Under the pieces are notes generated by a model, which was not told the DNA's origin, searched no databases, and was given only the letters and a program-made list of their open reading frames with translations. Both the position numbers and the translations under genes were made by a program. This document shows positions 17,593 through 26,783 of a DNA stretch of 64,000 nt, piece by piece (position 1 is the first letter of the stretch; the number at the start of each line of letters is the position of its first letter). The DNA comes from Clostridiales bacterium (GTDB lineage Bacteria > Bacillota > Clostridia > Peptostreptococcales > Anaerovoracaceae), in NCBI GenBank assembly GCA_012513435.1, contig JAAZCE010000026.1, forward strand, positions 1 through 64,000, read 5' to 3'.

Positions 17593-17623
17593 GTTATACT
17601 TAGTATAGTAACTGGATAGTCAA
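17593..17623 (-). promoter_or_regulatory. Promoter with 19-base spacer and palindrome ahead of the acyl-CoA operon
   Basis: On the minus strand TTGACT (17618-17623) is followed after 19 bases by TATAAC (17593-17598). A 13-base palindrome TATACTAAGTATA (17595-17607) overlaps the -10 box. A 19-base spacer is typical of MerR-controlled promoters, and a BmrR-type MerR gene follows the operon. The palindrome is not centred in the spacer, so another regulator is equally possible. Confidence 0.55.
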
Positions 17624-17701
17624 GGGGTATGACAAAATTTTAACGTTAATTTATTCTCAAAATTTCCTTAAACTCTCACCTTACGTTATAGTTTTTAGGC
17701 G

Positions 17702-17739
17702 AAAAAATGAGGATAGCAAAGCCCATTTGTCTATCCTCA
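17702..17739 (-). terminator. Intrinsic terminator after the type I CoA-transferase gene
   Basis: On the minus strand a 9-bp stem TGAGGATAG / CTATCCTCA (17709-17739) is followed by six U residues (17702-17707). It separates the CoA-transferase transcript from the acyl-CoA operon. Confidence 0.85.
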
Positions 17740-17765
17740 CGTATTCGGTTTACTGAAAATTTATT

Positions 17766-19217
17766 CTATTCCGCCAGTTTATCCGACACCTTTACAGGAA
17801 AATCCAGCCTGTAAAGGACGTCTTTGTGCAGGTCTATTCCTGGATATATTTCTACCAGCTCAAGCCCCGATTCGCATAATCCGAAGACACATCTTTCCGT
17901 TACGTACAAGACCTTCTGTCCCCTTTCAAAGGCTCTAGCCCCTGAAAAGCTAACGCTTCTGACCTTTTCATTGAATTTAGCTATACTTCCCTCCTGAAGT
18001 ATTTTAATCTTCCCGTCTTCTTCCTTAGCCTTCAGTCCTTTGGCGTTAAATGTCAAGCAAAATACCACAATTTTTGTTGCCGATGTAATATTTCCGAAGC
18101 CTCCTATTCCTGAAATAGCTCCTTCTGCTCTGTGAGCATTAACATTGCCGTAACGGTCGGCTTCCAAACCGCCCATAAAGCATATATCCAGCCCACCACC
18201 ATCGTAAAAATCAAACTGTGAGCACATACTGTAAAGCATCTGTGGCTGAATCATGGACCCGAACATTGCTCCTGCCGCAGGCAGCCCTCCTATAGCTCCT
18301 GACTCAACGGTCATAACTATATCTTCCAGTATTCCGTCTTCCTTGGCGAACTTGCTTACGGATTCTGGTATGCCTATTCCTATATTCACTATATCGCCTT
18401 TTTTTAACTCTCTTGAAGCTCTCTTTCCTATGATGTTGGCTACGCTGTTATCTCTCTTGACAACGACTTCCTCACCGGAAGCAACGGGCTCTGCAACCAC
18501 CACCGCATCTACAAGAATATTAGGCACTACAACATTCCTCGGCTCCGTAGCAGTGTCAAGCACCTTGTCCACCTGTATGATTACCTTGCCGCCATTGGCT
18601 TTAGTCAACTGAGCCATAGGCAAAGGATCTATGATTACAGGTTCGTTCTCATAGGATATATTTCCGTTGATATCGACGCTTGAAGCCTTCATTATCGCCA
18701 CATCGAATCTAGGCAACTTATAATAGAGAAATTCCTCTCCGTCCACTTCTACTACCTTTACCATGGAATCATCCTTGGAAATCTCATTTAGCCCCGGGCC
18801 TTCCACCCTCGGGTCTACAAAAAGTCCCAGGCCCAGCTTGTCCAAATGACCCGGCATACCTGACGCCATGGTTCTTATGGTGTGAGCCATAGCTCCTAAT
18901 GGCATGTTGTAGGCTTCGATTTCACCATTTGCCATCATCCTCTTGGTATTGAGCATGCTTCCACTGTGTCCCAAAACCAGCTTTTTTACAGCTCCTTCTC
19001 TTATATACGGCTCTGCCGCACGGTTCTCGTCAAAACATCCCGATCCTGCAGTTGATACTATAGTCAGATTGTTAGGGCTTCCTGCTTCACGGTATCTTGC
19101 AGTTATTGCATCATGAACTGCTTCCGGAATTGCAATACCTACAAAGGAAGACAACCCTATAACATCTCCATCCTTAATCAAACTAACTGCCTCTCTTGCG
19201 CTCATAATTTCAGTCAT
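17766..19217 (-). CDS. Type I CoA-transferase (acetate/propionate CoA-transferase, Pct/YdiF-like)
   Basis: The 483-residue protein fuses the alpha and beta halves of a family I CoA-transferase that moves CoA between short-chain acids through a glutamyl-CoA thioester. The alpha half includes DVIGLSSFVGIAIPEAVHDAI. The beta half has NIGIGIPESVSKFA and the catalytic glutamate in the VESGAIGG motif. It is slightly shorter than typical Pct (about 520 residues) but without an obvious gap. It stands next to the acyl-CoA operon but ends in its own terminator, so it may supply CoA exchange for the same fermentation. It follows mgtC by 35 bases. Confidence 0.9.
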   Translation of the reverse strand: MTEIMSAREAVSLIKDGDVIGLSSFVGIAIPEAVHDAITARYREAGSPNNLTIVSTAGSGCFDENRAAEPYIREGAVKKLVLGHSGSMLNTKRMMANGEIEAYNMPLGAMAHTIRTMASGMPGHLDKLGLGLFVDPRVEGPGLNEISKDDSMVKVVEVDGEEFLYYKLPRFDVAIMKASSVDINGNISYENEPVIIDPLPMAQLTKANGGKVIIQVDKVLDTATEPRNVVVPNILVDAVVVAEPVASGEEVVVKRDNSVANIIGKRASRELKKGDIVNIGIGIPESVSKFAKEDGILEDIVMTVESGAIGGLPAAGAMFGSMIQPQMLYSMCSQFDFYDGGGLDICFMGGLEADRYGNVNAHRAEGAISGIGGFGNITSATKIVVFCLTFNAKGLKAKEEDGKIKILQEGSIAKFNEKVRSVSFSGARAFERGQKVLYVTERCVFGLCESGLELVEIYPGIDLHKDVLYRLDFPVKVSDKLAE

Positions 19218-19252
19218 TCTTCTACTATCTCCTCGCTATCATTTTATCAGTT

Positions 19253-19942
19253 TTATACTTCTTCTACCAGCTCAACCCCATCCATACTCTCTAAGGTGTG
19301 AATGATTTCTCCTCTGGACACCCTCTTTTCAAGCATCATGGAAAGGTGAAAGGCCACGCCTCCCGAAGATATAGGCGGTGTCTTTCCAAGGTGAGTCTCG
19401 TAAAATGCAGCATCTACGGAACGTATATATTTTCTTATTGCCTTAAAGTTATCTATAGTATCCACTTCAAGGTAAAGGTCAAGAACTCTGGACCTCTTGT
19501 AAAAGTAGTTCTCCACTCTAGGTAAAAGTGCAATACTTACAAATATCACTACGGCAGCCACAATAGCCCCCGAATAAAATCCTATGCCGATAGCAAGACC
19601 GAGACAAGCCGATGCCCACAATCCCGCCGCCGTAGTCAGACCTTTTATCTTATGTCTGCCCGTAACTAGTATGGTTCCCACTCCCAGGAAGCCTACGCCT
19701 GTAATGACCTGCGCCCCAAGTCTTGCCGGATCTCCCGTCTCGAACACCTGTAGTATAAACTGGTTTGTCATCATTGCCAAAGCTGCACCTACACATACCA
19801 AAATGTGAGTCCTGAAACCGGCAGGATGCCTATTAGCTCCTCTTTCGAGGCCGATTACACCTCCGAACACCATAGCCAACAAGAGTCTTGTTATTACGGA
19901 TATCATGTTAATATCATAAAAGCAATCAGGTAAGCTAAACAT
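19253..19942 (-). CDS. MgtC/SapB family membrane protein
   Basis: The 229-residue protein has four or five hydrophobic segments and the conserved MgtC N-terminal pattern: GGVIGLERGANRHPAGFRTHILVC, then QVITGVGFLGVGTI, HKIKGLTTAAGLWASACLG. A cytosolic C-terminal domain follows from about residue 145. Its exact role is not defined; family members are linked to magnesium limitation and to inhibition of the F-type ATPase. I prefer the ATG at 19942, with GGAGG 8 bases upstream, over the GTG at 19951. Confidence 0.92.
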   Translation of the reverse strand: MFSLPDCFYDINMISVITRLLLAMVFGGVIGLERGANRHPAGFRTHILVCVGAALAMMTNQFILQVFETGDPARLGAQVITGVGFLGVGTILVTGRHKIKGLTTAAGLWASACLGLAIGIGFYSGAIVAAVVIFVSIALLPRVENYFYKRSRVLDLYLEVDTIDNFKAIRKYIRSVDAAFYETHLGKTPPISSGGVAFHLSMMLEKRVSRGEIIHTLESMDGVELVEEV

Positions 19943-20088
19943 ATTAGTCACCTCCGTCTAAACATAATTACTCACTATAATTTCATAGTATACCATACTG
20001 GCAAATTATAATAAACTCAGTGCTTTAAAAACTTCAGGCAATATTTCATACCAAACACCCGAAACACCAATTCTTTTGGGCTGAGATA

Positions 20089-20560
20089 TCAAAAAAACTC
20101 ATGGTCGCCCTTTACGGGATTTTTTTCCATGCAAGGAACCTTTGCCTGGCAGAGACCACAGCCGAATACATAATCCTCGTCCTTCATTTCCTGAAAAATA
20201 AGCGCCCTCAGCCCTGAATCGGTCTTGAATTTGCTTACATTTGCGAAGCATTTATCCTTGTCCTGCCTTTCCTCGTCTATCGCTCTTACGGGACATCTGC
20301 GTATACATGCACCGCAGATACCCTTGCGGTAATAGAGGCACCAGTCAAAGGGTCCTCTTCACCATACATCTCCGTTTCCCCAAACCAGTGACTTCCCGAT
20401 GCTGCCTTTATCATTATGGTGGTTGCAAGCATGCTCAAGGTCACGCTTGTACACATCCCTGAGCTTTTTCCGCCGAGTCCTCAAAGCCCATAGTAATTGT
20501 TGTCATTTGGTAACCGCACCTTCTGTAAAACATATTACTTTTCATTTCTCTTCTCTGTAC
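20089..20560 (-). pseudogene. Broken double-[4Fe-4S] protein (epoxyqueuosine-reductase-like)
   Basis: The C-terminal part is clear in one frame: WCLYYRKGICGACIRRCP, then a second cysteine group in FGCGLCQAKVPC, ending at a TGA at 20089-20091. Upstream there is an in-frame TGA (...GDVW stop RGPFDW). Further upstream coding potential (RRKKLRDVYKRDLEHACNHH) continues into a different frame near 20480. No intact N-terminal domain or start was found. The pattern is that of a decayed gene. I do not read the TGA as selenocysteine because the gene is broken elsewhere as well. The 5' limit is approximate. Confidence 0.75.
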
Positions 20561-20654
20561 CAAATGAATTAATTCTACACCCTTTTGTATTTTATCCCAA
20601 TAACACGTCAAAGTTTTTGTAGATTTCAATCTGCAAATTTCAAAATACTACCTC

Positions 20655-23444
20655 CTACTTAGAAAGTATTGCTCCACTGATAGCGCTGTACATCAGATGT
20701 GGCTCAATAGGCTTTGTCAGATGAATATTCATACCGGCTTCAAACATTTTGCTGCGGTCTTCTATAAATGCATCGGCCGTCATGGCAATAATGGGAACCT
20801 CAGCGGCATCTGCTCTATCAAGCGCTCTTATCCTTCGTGTTGCCTCAAACCCATCCATTACAGGCATCCTCACATCCATCAATACAGCCGAATAATGGCC
20901 TTCCGATGACCTGGAAAACAACCTCACACCTTCTTGTCCGTTTCTCGCCACGGTAACGATGCATCCCTTGCGTTCCAACAGCTTCTGGGCAACCATCACA
21001 TTCATCTCATTGTCTTCAACCAAAAGCATCTGCGCAGCATCCAAAGCCGGATAATAATCTGCCATTTTAACACTATCCAGCACTGTCTTATCTCCAGCTG
21101 TGGCGTACAGATCAACCACAAACTCCGTGCCCTGGCCCACCGTGCTGCTGACGCTTATATTGCCTTCCATTGCTTCAACAAGATTCTTTACAATAGCAAG
21201 CCCTAATCCGGATCCCTGCACTTCAGAGCTTACATTCCGTTCCTCCCGCGTGAAAGGAGAAAAAGCGATCTCCAAAAATTTTTCACTCATACCGATACCA
21301 TTGTCTCTTATAATAAATCGCATGCCATTCTTGCCGTTTCGGCCCGGTATATGCTCCGCCGTAAATTCCACGCGACCCCCTTCCGGAGTGTACTTGGCAG
21401 CATTTGACAGTAGATTAAAAAAAATCTGATTGAAACGCAGCTTGTCCGCCACAATATTAGTTGCACCGCAATCCATATTGTAAACAAAATCAATTTTCTT
21501 AGCCTCCATTATAGGGCGAATGACCGTATTGATTCCTCGGTCAAAATCCTTCTGGGAAAAAGCAAATTCATTGAGTTCAATATGTCCGCTTTCTATCTTG
21601 CTCAGATCAAGTATGTCGTTTATAAGACCCAGCAAAAATTTGCTGGACTCATTGATATTTTCCAAATATTCAATGGTGCGCGGTGGATTATCCTCTTCCT
21701 TGGCAAGAGCAGTCATTCCTAATATAGCATTCATCGGTGTTCGCATATCATGACTCATACGTGAAAGGAATTCTCCCTTGGCACGGTTAGCCTGCTCCGC
21801 CTCGTTTAGGGCATTTACAAGCTCCTGATTTTTCTGCACCTCTTTAAATGCAAAGGAAGATATGTCCTTTCTCGTAATGATAATCAGCTCTCGCTGGCGG
21901 TCCATATAGTAAATGTTAATTTCCTTGTAACGAATCTCACCGTCAGGCAGAACCATACGATATGTATACTCCAACAGTTCCCTATCGGACAGATCCTTCT
22001 TGAGCATCTCTACATTTATTTTCTCTGTTATCATTTCCCGGTCATCGGGATGTATATAGTCCCTTACTATAACACGGACAGCCTCGTCCATATCGTTTCC
22101 TGGAACGGGAGACATCCCGTAGGCTTCCCCTGCATTTGTGATTATGTCGAAGTGGTGGTTCTCCCCATTAACACGTGCTACATAATCAAAGTTCTCACTG
22201 ATAAGTGATTTATACATCAGTTCCTGTATTTTTTCTGCTTCAATATCGTAGCAATACTCAAAGAGCAATATATCATCCCCTCCGGGCTGACGAACCATCC
22301 TCAGCAGATTACGCACCCATATAACTTCGCCGTCAGACATCCTTCTTCGGTAGTCTAAGGAAAGCTCTGTTTCCCCATTTTGGTAACATTTAAGAAGTTT
22401 TTTCGGGTCGTTTAACTGTTTGTATCGTCTGCGCTCCTCATTGTCTATGATTATAAAATCAAGATTGTCCCCTCCAAAGAGAAATGCTGTTCTCTCCTCT
22501 TCAGGAACTATTGTGCCGTCACGATATGCATAGTCCAGTGTCTCTCCTGTGTTCAGGTTAAAAAGTGCATGAACCAGCAGATTCTTTTCACTTAAAGTAG
22601 GTCTACTCTGCTCCAGTTCGTATTGCAGATGCTGCTGGGTAGTGTCCTCCACGGCGATGATTGCCTTAACGGGCTTTCCGCCTGAATCAAAGACCGATGA
22701 AAACTCCGCACGCTTCCAATGCGTCGAGCCATCGACCCATTTTTCGCGATATTCAGTTTTGCCTGTAGGCTTACCTTCTCTGATTGCCTCATAAAATTCT
22801 ATATATGTATCTACATATGCTTCATCAATTATGTCTGCATTCTTCACTATGTAAGGAATGTTGCAGAGCGATGTAGCTACGCCGTATTTTGCTGCATATT
22901 CATCGGGCATTGTAAGAATCCCGGATTGCACATCATATTCGCATAATATTCTACCCATCTGCAACATGACTAGGCCCATTTCTGCTTCATGTATCAAGGC
23001 TGATTCTTCTGCCAGCTTCTGCTCCGTAACATCATTAATTATGGCATTTGAGTAGCGAGTACTCCCCTGTTTCTCTTCAGGTGTAACACGTATACTGAGC
23101 CATTTGTATTCATCGCTGTTGGCAACATGAACACGGTAAGTACAATTAATAGGACTACCGTCTTCAATATGCCTATCTATCTGTTCCTGTAAATAGGGCA
23201 CATCTTCGTCAAAAACTGCTGTAATAACGCTATCCTTTGTAGCACGCTCGTATTCTTCACGTGTATATCCCAGCATCCTGCACAGGCCCTCGTTAAAGTA
23301 TATTATCTTCAGTCCCTCAGGTGAAAAGGTGTAAGTTGCAATACCGCCCTGAATGCTGTCGATAAGAGTTTTTAGCTGTTCCGGTGTTATTATCTCGGAA
23401 CTACGGTCGTCCTTTTTACCATCAATCACTGTCTTTCGTAGCAC
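20655..23444 (-). CDS. Cytosolic multi-PAS hybrid histidine kinase
   Basis: This 929-residue hybrid sensor has four PAS or PAS-like modules (about 25-140, 155-275, 285-400, 405-530), a HisKA domain with phosphorylated H565 in SRMSHDMRTP, and an HATPase_c domain with DNGIGMS at 714-720 and GSGLGLAIV at 744-752. A C-terminal receiver domain has phospho-acceptor D857. No membrane segment is visible, so it senses intracellular signals. The start is a GTG with AGGAGG 8 bases upstream. It follows the periplasmic-sensor hybrid kinase by 24 bases, and the two probably form one signalling operon with the HD-GYP gene. No separate output regulator is visible. Confidence 0.93.
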   Translation of the reverse strand: MLRKTVIDGKKDDRSSEIITPEQLKTLIDSIQGGIATYTFSPEGLKIIYFNEGLCRMLGYTREEYERATKDSVITAVFDEDVPYLQEQIDRHIEDGSPINCTYRVHVANSDEYKWLSIRVTPEEKQGSTRYSNAIINDVTEQKLAEESALIHEAEMGLVMLQMGRILCEYDVQSGILTMPDEYAAKYGVATSLCNIPYIVKNADIIDEAYVDTYIEFYEAIREGKPTGKTEYREKWVDGSTHWKRAEFSSVFDSGGKPVKAIIAVEDTTQQHLQYELEQSRPTLSEKNLLVHALFNLNTGETLDYAYRDGTIVPEEERTAFLFGGDNLDFIIIDNEERRRYKQLNDPKKLLKCYQNGETELSLDYRRRMSDGEVIWVRNLLRMVRQPGGDDILLFEYCYDIEAEKIQELMYKSLISENFDYVARVNGENHHFDIITNAGEAYGMSPVPGNDMDEAVRVIVRDYIHPDDREMITEKINVEMLKKDLSDRELLEYTYRMVLPDGEIRYKEINIYYMDRQRELIIITRKDISSFAFKEVQKNQELVNALNEAEQANRAKGEFLSRMSHDMRTPMNAILGMTALAKEEDNPPRTIEYLENINESSKFLLGLINDILDLSKIESGHIELNEFAFSQKDFDRGINTVIRPIMEAKKIDFVYNMDCGATNIVADKLRFNQIFFNLLSNAAKYTPEGGRVEFTAEHIPGRNGKNGMRFIIRDNGIGMSEKFLEIAFSPFTREERNVSSEVQGSGLGLAIVKNLVEAMEGNISVSSTVGQGTEFVVDLYATAGDKTVLDSVKMADYYPALDAAQMLLVEDNEMNVMVAQKLLERKGCIVTVARNGQEGVRLFSRSSEGHYSAVLMDVRMPVMDGFEATRRIRALDRADAAEVPIIAMTADAFIEDRSKMFEAGMNIHLTKPIEPHLMYSAISGAILSK

Positions 23445-23468
23445 TCTGCATACCTCCTAATATAGCAT

Positions 23469-26400
23469 CTATTTTTTTACTGCAACAAAAGCTTTATCCA
23501 GTGCCTCGGCAAGTTCCTCCGTATCTATAGGCTTTGACACGTGGGCATTCATTCCGCAAGATAGGGATTTAGCAATGTCTTCATTAAATGCATTGGCGGT
23601 CAATGCTATTATCTGTATCCCAGCTGCATCAGGATGGCTTGACTCTCGTATACGTCTAGTGGCCTCCATACCATCCATATTCGGCATCTGAACATCCATC
23701 AAAATAGCATCATAGTATCCCTCAGGCGACTGGCAAAACTTTTCAAGAGCTAAATTTCCATCCTCTGCGCTCTCACAATCCGTGCCCAGCTTACCAAGCA
23801 ATGCCTCTGCCACCATACGGTTCATAGCATTATCCTCTGCAAGAAGCACGCGCTTTCCCTCAAAGTTTCCAGTTTTAAAAATGTCCTTATTTTCACGTTC
23901 AGCCATATGACCTCCCGTAAAAGTCATGAATAGGTCGTAAAGTGCAGACTGGAACAATGGTTTTGGTATAAACATATTAGCCCCTGCCTCACTGGCACTT
24001 TCACCTGCCTGATTATGCTCATAGGCAGAAACCACAATAACAAGTACATTTTCGCCAAATTTTTCACGTATTTCTCGTGTGGTTTCTATGCCGTCCATAT
24101 TGGGCATCTTCCAATCTATCAGACATATCTGATAGGAATCCTCCTGCCCTTGTTGGGAAGAAAGTTCACGAATGGCTTCTTCTCCGTCCGATACGCAAGT
24201 GTTTCTTACTCCCATTCGCTCTAAAACGACCTTAATATAATTACGCTCTATATCCTCATCGTCCACTACCAAAACCCTTAGGTTCTGTCCATCTGAAGAC
24301 AACTCTATGTTTCCGCAAACATTGCCTTTAGTGAACGGGATTTCAACGATGAATTCAGACCCTTCACCCAGCTTGCTCTCAACGCGTATTGCTCCGTTCA
24401 TCAAATTGCCCAGATTTTTGACTATGGAAAGCCCCAGTCCGCTGCCTCCGTACTGTGCTGCGGTAGTGCCATTCTCCTGTTCAAAAGGACTGAACAGGCG
24501 AGATTTCATATCCTCGCTCATGCCGCGGCCCGTATCGGAAACCTGAAAGCGTATGAAAACCTGATTGTTTTTGCTCTCGGTTTGACTTATAAACAGCCAT
24601 ATATGACCTGACTGCGTGAACTTAACCGCATTGCTCAGCAAATTGAACAGAATTTGATTTACACGGAGCTGGTCGCCTATAAGCCACTCGTCTACTGGCG
24701 TCACCAGCTTTGTTTCAAATTCGACTCCCTTTTCATGACATTGGGGGAGAAAGACATTGGTTACAGAGTGAACTAACTGCCTGAAATCAAAGATGGATTC
24801 CGCCAAAGTCAGCTTTCCTGCTTCGATAGAGGACATATCCAGCACATCATTGATAACTGATAACAGCTGTTTCGCCGCGATGTTGGAATTGGTTAAATAC
24901 TCCTGAATTTCCTGTGAGCTTGCGTCCTTGGAAAGCTCCATAAAACCAATAATAGCATTGAGGGGTGTACGCATCTCATGGGATACTCGGGAAAGGAATT
25001 GACTCTTTGACGCATTGGCGTTTTCGGCTACTGCCAACGCCTCCCTTGCGTGCCTATAAGCCTCCTGCAGCTTCTTCTCCTCTCTGCCCTTCATTGAGAA
25101 CAGCAGAACTACTATTCCTATGATTACTATGAAAAGAGCCCCTATTATGCATAAAGGGACACGATATTTATATACCCAATCGCCCAGAGAAAGTTCATAT
25201 GAGTTCAAAACCGTGTAGTTGAGCATTATAGCATTGCGTTCTTCGTCGGTAATCATATCAAGGCCCTTGTTCACAATGCCTATGAGGGTCTCCTTATCCG
25301 ATGAAAGCCCTGCCACACAGGATGCCACCTCCTTATTGAAGGACGGTATAGTTCTGAGCTCACTGTAATGCGGGTTCAGCAATGAGTAGAGCGCGTTGTT
25401 GCGTATGTACACTGCTGCGTCCGCCTCCCCGCTGGAAACCGCCTCGAGACATTGATCAAATGAATCAAGGGTAATTATCCTATGCTTAGGGAAATATTCC
25501 TTGATATATTCCTGTCCCGTCACAAAATCCACAGGCACCACTATGGTTTTTTCAGTCGGGTTTTTAGTAAAATCATCATCTATACGGCCTATCACCGTAA
25601 TTGCATCCGCAATAAGGTCGTCGGATAAGACCAAATCATTGTTGTTAATAAAGGGATTGGTTTTCATGATACGCGCCACAATATCAACCTTACCCTTCTT
25701 CAATTCATCAATAGGTGTGCTTTCAAGAAGATCCAAGGGAACATATTTAAATACAAGTCCTGTCTTGTTACTTACGATTCTCAGCACATCCATAGATATG
25801 CCCTTATACCGCCCTGAATCATCATCTAGATAACAGACAGGAGCACCGCTAAGAATAATTCCTATTTTAATAGGTTTTTTTTGAGATGCTTGTATGATAG
25901 CGTTTTCTTTTAGCGTAAAGGCCACGTTATTACCATCGTCCGTCGAGTAATACTTACTCATAAGCGTTACATTAAGGTCAGGCTCTGTCTCATACAGCCT
26001 GTCCAGTGTACTGTTTACTTCCGACAGCAGATCGCTGTTGCCTTTCTTGACCATAACATAAAAAGGCGATGGGTTAAATTGGGCCAAGATCCATTCGTCT
26101 TCAATGCGTCGCAAATTGCTGGTAACCACAGCATCCACCTCGTTGTCCACCTTCAATGCTTCCAACACTTCGTCTGTACCTTCGTAATAAACGGCAGTAT
26201 AGGTAAATCCCCGTTCCTTGGCAAACTGGGCAAAGCTATGGTTTCTGCTGTTGCCTTTTATCATTCCCACTCGCATACCGCTCCAGTTGGTATATCCGTT
26301 ATGGGTGTATTCTGTGTTGCCTGCCTCTACTGTAAGAATGGCGGAAGATACGCCGATGGCTTTATTCGAAAAATCAAATTTCTCAACACGTTCCTTGGTT

Positions 26401-26708
26401 TTCTGCGCACTAGTGAGCATGTCTATCTCTCCCGAAGCCAGCATATCCTGTGCCTCGCTCCAGCTTGCATCATAGCCTGTGAATTCAAAATCCAGTCCTG
26501 TATAGCTAGACATTGCCTGCACTAAATCATATCCATAGCCTGAGCGATTGCCGCTCTGATCCTGCATATGATATCCATCAAAGGCAAAGAAACCCACTTT
26601 AACTGTGTTTCCCTGTGCTGCGGCAGCCTCTGCCGGAACGAAAGATGCTGCTACTATAAGACACAGCGCCAGGCTTGCTATCCTTGATAAAAACCGCCTT
26701 CTTTTCAT
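23469..26708 (-). CDS. Hybrid histidine kinase with two extracellular solute-binding domains and two receivers
   Basis: The protein has 1079 residues from the ATG at 26708, which has GGGAG 8 bases upstream. It starts with a signal peptide (KRRRFLSR then a hydrophobic stretch ending near AEAAAAQ). Two type-3 solute-binding domains follow (about 35-255 and 281-500), then a membrane segment (about 517-538), HisKA with H577 in SRVSHEMRTP, and HATPase_c (DTGRGMS, GGSGLGLSIV). Two receivers carry D865 and D1005. The organisation resembles BvgS/EvgS-like sensors in which the binding domains detect small ligands such as amino acids. The promoter is at 26749-26778. The ligand is unknown. Confidence 0.93.
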   Translation of the reverse strand: MKRRRFLSRIASLALCLIVAASFVPAEAAAAQGNTVKVGFFAFDGYHMQDQSGNRSGYGYDLVQAMSSYTGLDFEFTGYDASWSEAQDMLASGEIDMLTSAQKTKERVEKFDFSNKAIGVSSAILTVEAGNTEYTHNGYTNWSGMRVGMIKGNSRNHSFAQFAKERGFTYTAVYYEGTDEVLEALKVDNEVDAVVTSNLRRIEDEWILAQFNPSPFYVMVKKGNSDLLSEVNSTLDRLYETEPDLNVTLMSKYYSTDDGNNVAFTLKENAIIQASQKKPIKIGIILSGAPVCYLDDDSGRYKGISMDVLRIVSNKTGLVFKYVPLDLLESTPIDELKKGKVDIVARIMKTNPFINNNDLVLSDDLIADAITVIGRIDDDFTKNPTEKTIVVPVDFVTGQEYIKEYFPKHRIITLDSFDQCLEAVSSGEADAAVYIRNNALYSLLNPHYSELRTIPSFNKEVASCVAGLSSDKETLIGIVNKGLDMITDEERNAIMLNYTVLNSYELSLGDWVYKYRVPLCIIGALFIVIIGIVVLLFSMKGREEKKLQEAYRHAREALAVAENANASKSQFLSRVSHEMRTPLNAIIGFMELSKDASSQEIQEYLTNSNIAAKQLLSVINDVLDMSSIEAGKLTLAESIFDFRQLVHSVTNVFLPQCHEKGVEFETKLVTPVDEWLIGDQLRVNQILFNLLSNAVKFTQSGHIWLFISQTESKNNQVFIRFQVSDTGRGMSEDMKSRLFSPFEQENGTTAAQYGGSGLGLSIVKNLGNLMNGAIRVESKLGEGSEFIVEIPFTKGNVCGNIELSSDGQNLRVLVVDDEDIERNYIKVVLERMGVRNTCVSDGEEAIRELSSQQGQEDSYQICLIDWKMPNMDGIETTREIREKFGENVLVIVVSAYEHNQAGESASEAGANMFIPKPLFQSALYDLFMTFTGGHMAERENKDIFKTGNFEGKRVLLAEDNAMNRMVAEALLGKLGTDCESAEDGNLALEKFCQSPEGYYDAILMDVQMPNMDGMEATRRIRESSHPDAAGIQIIALTANAFNEDIAKSLSCGMNAHVSKPIDTEELAEALDKAFVAVKK

Positions 26709-26748
26709 TAGTTTCACTCCCTTTTTGCTCCATCTAAAACTTACCTTC

Positions 26749-26778
26749 ATTATAACATCCCTAAAATAATTACCACAA
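26749..26778 (-). promoter_or_regulatory. Promoter of the solute-binding sensor kinase gene
   Basis: On the minus strand TTGTGG (26773-26778) and TATAAT (26749-26754) are 18 bases apart, about 40 bases upstream of the start codon. It lies in the gap after the HD-GYP gene, so the kinases can be transcribed separately. Confidence 0.55.
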
Positions 26779-26783
26779 TAAAA

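Noticed and set aside
17593-17623. Confident assignment of the MerR-type protein to the acyl-CoA promoter
   Set aside because: The 19-base spacer fits, but the palindrome is centred near the -10, not in the spacer, so the regulator cannot be named from sequence.
20370-20378. In-frame TGA in the iron-sulfur protein read as a selenocysteine codon
   Set aside because: The gene also has a frame change upstream and lacks its N-terminal domain, and no SECIS-like hairpin was evident after the TGA. Simple decay explains it better. Coordinates approximate.
21100-26525. Plus-strand reading frames of 60-150 codons opposite the histidine kinase genes
   Set aside because: They lie antisense to strongly conserved domains and have no ribosome binding sites or recognisable motifs.
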